Shown: positions 1 to 4,872 of the stretch, one piece after another
How the letters are laid out: the number at the start of each line of letters is the position of its first letter
Numbering within the stretch: position 1 is the stretch's first letter
Assembly (NCBI GenBank): GCA_025057335.1
Contig: JANWXG010000101.1
Coordinates: 1-8,369 of the forward strand
Direction: 5' to 3'
DNA: 8,369 nucleotides
Source: a bacterium
Lineage (GTDB): Bacteria; Armatimonadota; HRBIN16
The notes under the pieces: generated by a model
What the model was told of the DNA's origin: nothing
Database searches by the model: none
What the model saw: the letters and a program-made list of their open reading frames with translations, nothing else
Made by a program: the position numbers and the translations under genes

Positions 1-317
1 TACGCCCCTGCGAGGCGTTGGAAGGGGTGCGAGCGATTGACGGCTGTCGAGCCAGCGCGTCGTTTCCCTCTTCGCACGCGGTGAACAACTTCGCTGCCGC
101 GACGCTGTTTGCGCTGTTCTACCGTCGGTGGGTGGCGTGGCTGGCGTTCGGGCTGGCGGTGCTGGTCTCCTATTCACGCATCTATCTGGGGCTGCACTAC
201 CCCTCTGATGTGCTGGGCGGGGCGGCGATTGGGGTGGCGTGTGCTTTTGGGGTGGTGTGGGGATACAGGGGAGTGGTTCGCCTTCTGCGAAAAGGCGAAG
301 ACGAGCCAAAACCATAG
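1..317 (+). CDS. PAP2-family membrane phosphatase, 3' end only
   Basis: This is the C-terminal part of a PAP2 (type 2 phosphatidic acid phosphatase) enzyme; the 5' end lies outside the window. The coding frame starts at base 3, and its first two codons read Arg-Pro, which fits the end of motif 1 (KxxxxxxRP). Motif 2 appears as PSSH at bases 66-77 (PSGH in the classical form; the His is the general acid/base). Motif 3 is SRIYLGLHYPSD at 174-209, with the nucleophilic His at 195-197 and the supporting Asp at 207-209. Two hydrophobic stretches flank motif 3, and the protein ends in a charged cytoplasmic-type tail. The family removes phosphate from lipid phosphates or diphosphates at the membrane; the bacterial members most often recycle undecaprenyl diphosphate (BcrC/PgpB-like), but the substrate cannot be read from this fragment. 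The motifs make the family assignment firm. Confidence 0.92.
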   Translation, partial: RPCEALEGVRAIDGCRASASFPSSHAVNNFAAATLFALFYRRWVAWLAFGLAVLVSYSRIYLGLHYPSDVLGGAAIGVACAFGVVWGYRGVVRLLRKGEDEPKP

Positions 318-430
318 AGAGATGCACTTCGCCCTCGCCTAGTGGGCTCTTTTCATTGTGAGGGACGAAACCGCTGCTGGCAGGAATAGGGGAAAATCTC
401 GCCAAACAGCTATACCATCGCTGTAGGTGA

Positions 431-436
431 AAGGAG
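431..436 (+). promoter_or_regulatory. Ribosome binding site AAGGAG
   Basis: AAGGAG lies 8 bases before the ATG at 445, an ideal Shine-Dalgarno arrangement. It decides the start of the next gene: the in-frame GTG at 427 lies upstream of this site and has no comparable site of its own. The rest of the 318-444 gap shows no promoter I would defend. It holds only a weak GCCC/GGGC inverted repeat followed by TCTTTTC (331-353) and a 5-bp ACAGC/GCTGT inverted repeat (406-424). Confidence 0.8.
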
Positions 437-444
437 ACAGAGGG

Positions 445-942
445 ATGCGCACTGCGGCTTTGTTCCCCCTACTGCTAGGGGTGGTTGTTGCATGTTCCTT
501 GAGCGCTCTCGCGGACAAGCGCGCTGAGCAGCAGATTCGCGCCGAATACGACAAGACCATTCGCTTCACCCGGCAGAAGAACGTGGACGGACTGCTCCGT
601 CAGATGACCCCAGACTTCCTGTACAAGACGAGAGAGGGGCAGATATTAAGCAAGCAAGCGGTGGAGTTGCTCATGAGGCAAGACTTCGCTCGCATCCAGG
701 AGATAAAAGTCCGCACCACGCAGATTCAGCAGATGCAGATTACGGGAAACACCGCACGAGTGGTTACTCGAGAGCGCACAGTGTTCACGGCGCCGGATGC
801 CCAGGGCAAACTGCAGAGGGTGGACATCCGCGCTACCACGCGCGACACTTGGGTGAAAACGCCGCAAGGCTGGAAGGTCAAAATGACCGAGGTGCTGGAC
901 GAGCAGCGCTTCGTGGACGGCAAGCCCCAGCCGAACCGTTGA
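445..942 (+). CDS. Exported NTF2/SnoaL-like (DUF4440-type) protein
   Basis: A 165-residue protein with an N-terminal export signal followed by one small domain resembling the NTF2/SnoaL-like fold. Residues 2-23 form a short basic start, a hydrophobic core and an Ala-Leu-Ala site (21-23) suited to signal peptidase I. A lipobox-like VVAC at 14-17 offers lipoprotein processing as an alternative. The remainder fits the DUF4440 pattern: a first helix with 'R.K.VDGLL..MTPDF' (about 43-58), an 'REGQ.LS' turn, then beta strands ending in 'D.WVKTPQGWKV' (near 135-146), the usual Trp-Gly-Trp-type end of the cone-shaped barrel. Such domains bind small molecules or serve as enzymes, and no catalytic residue can be assigned here. 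The start is chosen by AAGGAG at 431-436. The gene has its own 127-bp upstream gap, and its stop overlaps the -35 box of the next transcription unit. Fold assignment is fairly good; function is unknown. Confidence 0.8.
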   Translation: MRTAALFPLLLGVVVACSLSALADKRAEQQIRAEYDKTIRFTRQKNVDGLLRQMTPDFLYKTREGQILSKQAVELLMRQDFARIQEIKVRTTQIQQMQITGNTARVVTRERTVFTAPDAQGKLQRVDIRATTRDTWVKTPQGWKVKMTEVLDEQRFVDGKPQPNR

Positions 943-967
943 CTCCCCGGGAGAAACTCGCTATATT
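939..967 (+). promoter_or_regulatory. Sigma-70-type promoter for the Lrp-to-LptD gene run
   Basis: TTGACT (939-944) and TATATT (962-967) each match five of six bases of the -35 and -10 consensus and are separated by exactly 17 bases. The -35 box overlaps the TGA stop (940-942) of the preceding gene. Transcription would begin near base 974, giving a leader of about 26 bases before the ATG at 1001 and placing the alternative ATG at 968 upstream of the transcript. A regulator gene starting just behind its own promoter is a common arrangement for autoregulation in the Lrp family, but I see no clear operator palindrome. The promoter is a sequence match only. Confidence 0.7.
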
Positions 968-1000
968 ATGCGTGAGCAACAGGCAGGATGGGAAGTGGCA

Positions 1001-1495
1001 ATGGAGCACGAGAAGGAGAAGGCGATTTTAGAAATCTTGGAGCAGGATGCACGCACAACTCCAGAGCAGATTGCTGCCATGCTAGGGCTGGAGGTCGAGC
1101 AGGTGCGGCAAGCCATTCGTCGGCTGGAGACGGCAGGCATCATCCGACGCTACAAAACGGTCATCGACTGGGACCGCTTCGGTGAGGAGCAGGTGTTCGC
1201 CTTCATCGATGTAAAGGTCAGTCCTGCGCGCGAGGTCGGCTTTGATGACGTAGCGGAGCGCATCTACCGCTTCCCGCAGGTGCACGCGGTGTACTTGGTG
1301 TCGGGGGACCACGATTTGCGGGTGATTGTTAGCGGACGTACCATGAAGGAGATAGCGGCGTTTGTGGCGGAGCGTCTGGCACCGCTGGACCGAGTGCAGG
1401 CGACCTACACGCAGTTTGTGCTGAAGCGGTACAAAGAGGACGGCGAGGTATACGCCGAAGCGGAACCTGACCGTCGGCTGGTGGTAGCGCCATGA
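1001..1495 (+). CDS. Lrp/AsnC-family transcription regulator (AlaR-like position)
   Basis: A 164-residue feast/famine regulator. Residues about 5-52 form the winged helix-turn-helix: 'KAILEILEQDARTTPEQIA' leads into the recognition helix 'VEQVRQAIRRLETAGIIRRY'. Residues about 64-142 form the RAM (AsnC ligand-binding) domain, with the typical 'VHAVYLVSGDHDL' strand-turn (94-106) that builds the amino-acid pocket between subunits. Lrp proteins act as dimers or octamers and sense amino acids. The ATG at 968 would add 11 residues, but it overlaps the -10 box of the promoter, and family members normally begin a few residues before the first helix, so 1001 is preferred even though its ribosome binding site is weak. 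The stop shares ATGA with the aminotransferase start, so the two are translationally coupled. By analogy with Bacillus subtilis AlaR, it probably controls the aminotransferase next door; that link is inference from gene order. Confidence 0.9.
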   Translation: MEHEKEKAILEILEQDARTTPEQIAAMLGLEVEQVRQAIRRLETAGIIRRYKTVIDWDRFGEEQVFAFIDVKVSPAREVGFDDVAERIYRFPQVHAVYLVSGDHDLRVIVSGRTMKEIAAFVAERLAPLDRVQATYTQFVLKRYKEDGEVYAEAEPDRRLVVAP

Positions 1496-2652
1496 AACCG
1501 TTGTCGCAGGCAGTGGCTTCTGTTCCTCCGTCGGGCATTCGGCGCTTCTTCGATGTGGCGGCGCAGTTAGAGGACTGCATCTCGTTGGGCGTGGGGGAAC
1601 CCGATTTCGTTACTCCCTGGCACATCCGCGAGGCAGCCATCTGGGCTATCGAGAAGGGCTTCACGACCTATACCTCCAACTACGGGCTATTCACCCTGCG
1701 CCAGCGTATCGCTGCTCACCTGAAGGCACGATATGGAGTGGAGTACTCCCCAGAGAGTGAGGTGCTCGTGACCGTTGGCGTGAGTGAGGGGCTGGACATC
1801 GCCCTGCGCGCTCTGGTCAACCCCGGCGATGAGGTCATCTTGTTCGAGCCGAGCTACGTCTCTTACGTTCCCTGCGTGCTGTTCGCTGGCGGAACACCCG
1901 TGTGTTTGCCCACTGACTATCGGAACGGCTTCCAGCCCGATGTGGAGCGCTTGCGTCGAGCGCTGACCCACCGCACCAAAGCCATCTTGCTCTGCTATCC
2001 CAACAACCCCACAGGAGCGGTCGCCACCCGTGAGACGCTGGAGGAGATTGTGCGCCTCGCCGTAGAGCACGACGTATACCTCGTCTCCGATGAAATCTAT
2101 GACCGACTGGTGTACGAGACAGAGCACACCTGTGTAGCCGCTCTGCCTGGAGCGGCGGAGCGTACCATCCTGCTGGGCGGATTCTCCAAATCGTATGCGA
2201 TGACCGGCTGGCGCATCGGCTACGCCTGCGCCCCCGCGCCCCTTCTGGAGATGATGATGAAGGTACACCAGTATACGATGCTTTGCGCCCCGATTGTGGC
2301 ACAGAAGGCAGCGGAGGAGGCGCTAGAGCGCGGTGAAACCGAGGTAGAGCGGATGCGCCGTGAGTACGACCGCCGTCGCCGACTGGTGGTGGAACGGCTG
2401 AACGACATGGGGCTGGAGTGCGTGCCTCCACAGGGCGCGTTCTACGTCTTCCCTTCCATCCGATGTACCGGGCTGAGCTCGGAAGAGTTCACCGAGCGAT
2501 TGCTGTGGGAGGAGCGTGTTGCGGTTGTGCCTGGCAATGTCTTCGGAGCGAGCGGTGAGGGGCATGTGCGCTTGTCCTACGCTACCTCGCTGCCCAAGAT
2601 CGAGGAGGCGTTGCGCCGCATCGAGCGGTTTGTGCTCCGTCACAGGGGGTAA
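1492..2652 (+). CDS. PLP-dependent class I/II aminotransferase, AlaT (YugH)-like
   Basis: A 386-residue fold-type I aminotransferase, full length for the family. Visible elements in order: 'SGIRRFF' (14-20) and 'SLGVGEPDF' (31-39), the N-terminal substrate loop; Tyr60 in 'TTYTSNYG'; 'PNNPTG' (170-175), whose second Asn contacts the cofactor; Asp200 and Tyr203 in 'SDEIYD', holding the pyridoxal ring; 'SKSYAMTGWRIGY' (232-244) with Lys233 as the Schiff-base lysine; and Arg360 in 'HVRLSYA', which binds the substrate carboxylate. It transfers an amino group between an amino acid and a 2-oxo acid in the cytoplasm. The SGIR start with SLGVGEPDFVTPW and the adjacent Lrp regulator resemble the alaR-alaT pair of Bacillus, so alanine/pyruvate-glutamate is the best substrate guess; aspartate or aromatic amino acids remain possible. 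The start overlaps the regulator stop (ATGA). The enzyme class is certain, the substrate is not. Confidence 0.93.
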   Translation: MKPLSQAVASVPPSGIRRFFDVAAQLEDCISLGVGEPDFVTPWHIREAAIWAIEKGFTTYTSNYGLFTLRQRIAAHLKARYGVEYSPESEVLVTVGVSEGLDIALRALVNPGDEVILFEPSYVSYVPCVLFAGGTPVCLPTDYRNGFQPDVERLRRALTHRTKAILLCYPNNPTGAVATRETLEEIVRLAVEHDVYLVSDEIYDRLVYETEHTCVAALPGAAERTILLGGFSKSYAMTGWRIGYACAPAPLLEMMMKVHQYTMLCAPIVAQKAAEEALERGETEVERMRREYDRRRRLVVERLNDMGLECVPPQGAFYVFPSIRCTGLSSEEFTERLLWEERVAVVPGNVFGASGEGHVRLSYATSLPKIEEALRRIERFVLRHRG

Positions 2653-2655
2653 CTG

Positions 2656-3285
2656 ATGTACCGTGACAGTGCGTTTCACTTAGGAAGGGCACTCCTGCTG
2701 GCGCTGTTCGTCCTGACAAGCGGGACACGCGCCGACCGCGTGGTATTGAGCCCTTCCGGCTACAATCTGCCGCCGGGTAGTCTCAAACTGGAAGTGGCTC
2801 GCCGCGAGAGGAACGGGGAGCTCACCCAATACTGGCTCAACCTCGGTATAGTGGGCGGCATCGAGCTGGAGGTAGTTCGCCAAGAGAGAGCTGCGAGCCG
2901 GGTAGACAGTGTGGGCATTCAGTACAACCTGCTGCCTGACATCGGCTTTACCCCAGCGGTATCAATAGGTATACGCGACGTCAGCGACAGGACAAACGAA
3001 GGGTTTGCAGTCTACACGGCGCTGGGGCACCGCTTGCCCTACATGCCTCCGAACCCGTTTATCGAGGAGATGTATCTGTTCGGTGGCGTAGGTGCTGGCG
3101 GCATTCGCGGTCCTTTTGTGGGCACGGAGATACGCACCCCATATCGCCTCTGGCTAAGCGCCGAATACGACAGCCGCGCCTGGAACTTTGCCCTTTCGTG
3201 GGAGCCTGTGCCGCTGCTACGCCTGCGCCTGTACAGCCTCGACGGCAAAACCTTCTACGGCGCCTCGCTTGCGGTGAGCTTCTGA
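2656..3285 (+). CDS. Exported protein of unknown function, probable outer-membrane beta-barrel
   Basis: I do not recognise this 209-residue protein. Residues 1-26 are a signal peptide: Arg3, His8 and Arg11, then a hydrophobic run 12-20, then a Thr-Arg-Ala cleavage site before Asp27. The mature part of about 183 residues has no cysteine. It is rich in alternating polar/apolar stretches such as 'LKLEVARRER', 'IELEVVRQER', 'LWLSAEYDS' and 'LRLRLYSL', and ends in 'GASLAVSF', with the terminal Phe typical of barrel proteins recognised by BamA. Its opening, a 'P.GYNLPPGSLKLEV' turn followed by 'LGIVGGIELEV', is loosely like YjbH-type outer-membrane proteins, but I would not assign that family. The ATG sits 3 bases after the aminotransferase stop, with AGGGGGT (2644-2650) as ribosome binding site, so it is co-transcribed. 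Position before comEC and lptD supports an envelope role. Export is well supported; function is unknown. Confidence 0.72.
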   Translation: MYRDSAFHLGRALLLALFVLTSGTRADRVVLSPSGYNLPPGSLKLEVARRERNGELTQYWLNLGIVGGIELEVVRQERAASRVDSVGIQYNLLPDIGFTPAVSIGIRDVSDRTNEGFAVYTALGHRLPYMPPNPFIEEMYLFGGVGAGGIRGPFVGTEIRTPYRLWLSAEYDSRAWNFALSWEPVPLLRLRLYSLDGKTFYGASLAVSF

Positions 3286-3321
3286 AACGAAAACTCTTCC
3301 CTATCGGACATCGCAGAGGGG

Positions 3322-4872
3322 ATGCATACTCAACGTGTTCGCGGAAAGGGACACGGGTGGATTTCAGCAGTCAACGGCAGGCTGCTAGCAGCTTTCTGCG
3401 GTAGCTATATTGCAGGCGCCTCAGCGGGAGTCACTTTCCTCCCTTTACCGCTCCTGCTGGCATGTTTCGTGTGCACGATGGCAGGGTGGTTCTGCTGGCG
3501 CGTTCGTCTTTGTGCAGCGCCCACATTCTTTCTCGGGGTCGTAGGGCTGTGGCTGGGAAGCGCAGTGGGACTTTTTCACTCTCGTCAGGAGCAGCGGCTG
3601 TGGCATACCTTACCGCAGAATGAGGCGGTGGTCGTGCTGGGCGAAGTGGTCACCGAGCCAGTGCAACAGCGCGGAGTGTGGCGTTTCATGCTGCGTAGCC
3701 GATATCTGCACACGGAACTAGGGAGGCTGACTACACGGACCTACTTCTGGGTGGAAGTTCCCGCCGCGCTTTTGGATCGGCTATGGGCAGGCGAGGTACT
3801 GGAGATGGAAGGGCGATTGCGCGTGCCTCGTGCGGAGGATGCATACCAAGCCTCCTTTGTGCAGTATCTACGTCGGCGTGGTATTCAGCGTATCCTGCGC
3901 CCGTATCGCCTTGTCAGAACATCGCGGACGGGGTGGCGCGTTACTCTTTCGCGCCTTCGGCACCAGATGATTCTCCGCTTACGTCGTCATCTGCCATCGC
4001 GCGAGGGCAACCTCGCCGCTGCCATCGTGCTCAATGAGCGCATCGGGTTGGATAGCCGGGTGCGCGATAGCTTTCGGCGTACGGGTACTATTCATATCCT
4101 TTCTCCCTCTGGAACGCACGTCTCGATGATTGCTCTGGCGGTATGGTCGGTCTGCCAGCAGATGCGACTTCCTCGTCGAGCAGCAGCGCTAGCGGTGATT
4201 GCGGTCATCTGGTTGTTTGCGGGCGTGGCTGCAGGAGGCGAACCCGCCTTCCGAGCAGCCGTAATGGGCACGCTGGTGACAGCTGCCGTGGCTTTGCAAC
4301 GAGAACCAGACCCGCCCACCGCACTAGCTCTCGCAGGGTTCCTGATAGTACTGTCTGACACGGGGGCTTTGCTCGACCCAGGGTTCCAGTTCTCCTTCAC
4401 CCTGGTGGCGGCATTGCTCGCCTCCTCTCCCTGGCTCAGCACGGTGGCCTTCGGCGGACAGGGCAAAGTAACCCGTTTCGGTCGCATCGTGCTTGCCCTG
4501 TTGCTTGCCAGTACTGTGTGCGCTGTAGCCTCTGCCCCGCTGACAGCGCTATACTATGGTCAGGTGTCGTGGATAGCGCCGGTCGCCAATCTCGTTATCG
4601 CCCTGCCCGTGCAAGTGGTTACTAGCTTAGGGCTATTGATGGCATGCTTGCCTTCTGCTCCCGAGCTTCTCGCTGCACCGATAGCACTGTGTACTTGGTT
4701 GGTGGACAGGAGCGTTCGGGGGTTGGCATCGCTTGAATGGGCCAGTACGGCGACCCCTGCACCATCACATGGGGGTATCCTCCTGTTCTACACTCTGCTA
4801 TTCAGCATATTGCTTGCCCTGAGTGCACGCGCTGCTCAGCGCAGGAGAGAGGAGATATGGGAGCACAGGTAG
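3322..4872 (+). CDS. comEC: ComEC/Rec2-family DNA uptake channel without the C-terminal nuclease domain
   Basis: A 516-residue inner-membrane protein with the first two parts of ComEC. Residues about 22-80 give two to three membrane segments, and about 85-195 form the soluble DUF4131 (OB-like) region ('VVLGEVVTEPV', 'WVEVPAALL.RLWAGEVLEMEGRL'). From about 230 the Competence domain follows: 'FRRTGTIHILSPSGTHVSM' (251-269; the family usually has HLLAISGLHV), 'GGEPAFRAAVMG' (305-316), 'LDPGFQFSF' (351-359), and several further helices to about 500. ComEC carries one DNA strand across the inner membrane during natural transformation. The usual 250-residue metallo-beta-lactamase domain, thought to degrade the other strand, is absent: the protein ends in a basic tail and the next gene starts inside it. 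The start at ATG 3322 is uncertain because AGAGGGG lies directly against it. The 36-bp gap before it holds no terminator, so it likely belongs to the upstream operon. Confidence 0.88.
   Translation: MHTQRVRGKGHGWISAVNGRLLAAFCGSYIAGASAGVTFLPLPLLLACFVCTMAGWFCWRVRLCAAPTFFLGVVGLWLGSAVGLFHSRQEQRLWHTLPQNEAVVVLGEVVTEPVQQRGVWRFMLRSRYLHTELGRLTTRTYFWVEVPAALLDRLWAGEVLEMEGRLRVPRAEDAYQASFVQYLRRRGIQRILRPYRLVRTSRTGWRVTLSRLRHQMILRLRRHLPSREGNLAAAIVLNERIGLDSRVRDSFRRTGTIHILSPSGTHVSMIALAVWSVCQQMRLPRRAAALAVIAVIWLFAGVAAGGEPAFRAAVMGTLVTAAVALQREPDPPTALALAGFLIVLSDTGALLDPGFQFSFTLVAALLASSPWLSTVAFGGQGKVTRFGRIVLALLLASTVCAVASAPLTALYYGQVSWIAPVANLVIALPVQVVTSLGLLMACLPSAPELLAAPIALCTWLVDRSVRGLASLEWASTATPAPSHGGILLFYTLLFSILLALSARAAQRRREEIWEHR
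4843..4854 (+). promoter_or_regulatory. Ribosome binding site for the LptD-like gene, inside comEC
   Basis: AGGAG at 4843-4847 lies 9 bases before the ATG at 4857; a second GAGGAG (4849-4854) lies only 2 bases before it. This purine-rich block is within the last codons of comEC, so ribosomes finishing comEC can start the next gene. It decides the start: the in-frame ATG at 4737 has no such site and would lie 120 bases deeper in comEC. Confidence 0.75.

Noticed and set aside
331..353. Possible terminator after the PAP2 gene: GCCC/GGGC inverted repeat followed by TCTTTTC
   Set aside because: The stem is only 4 bp with a 9-base loop and the T run is interrupted; too weak to call.
406..424. Inverted repeat ACAGC/GCTGT just upstream of the NTF2-like gene
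   Set aside because: Only 5 bp per arm and no extension; expected by chance in a window of this size.
968..970. ATG as start of the Lrp regulator
   Set aside because: It overlaps the predicted -10 box and would precede the transcript start; the family start fits 1001.
1687..2431. Two open frames of 193 and 198 codons on the - strand across the aminotransferase
   Set aside because: They mirror a gene whose catalytic motifs are all intact; the translations are low-complexity Arg/Ser/Pro-rich and match nothing I know.
3286..3321. Gap before comEC inspected for a promoter or terminator
   Set aside because: 36 bases with no hairpin plus T run and no paired -35/-10 boxes.
4737..4739. ATG as start of the LptD-like gene, giving 40 extra residues
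   Set aside because: No ribosome binding site, deep overlap with comEC, and no signal-peptide character in the extra residues; 4857 has a good site.
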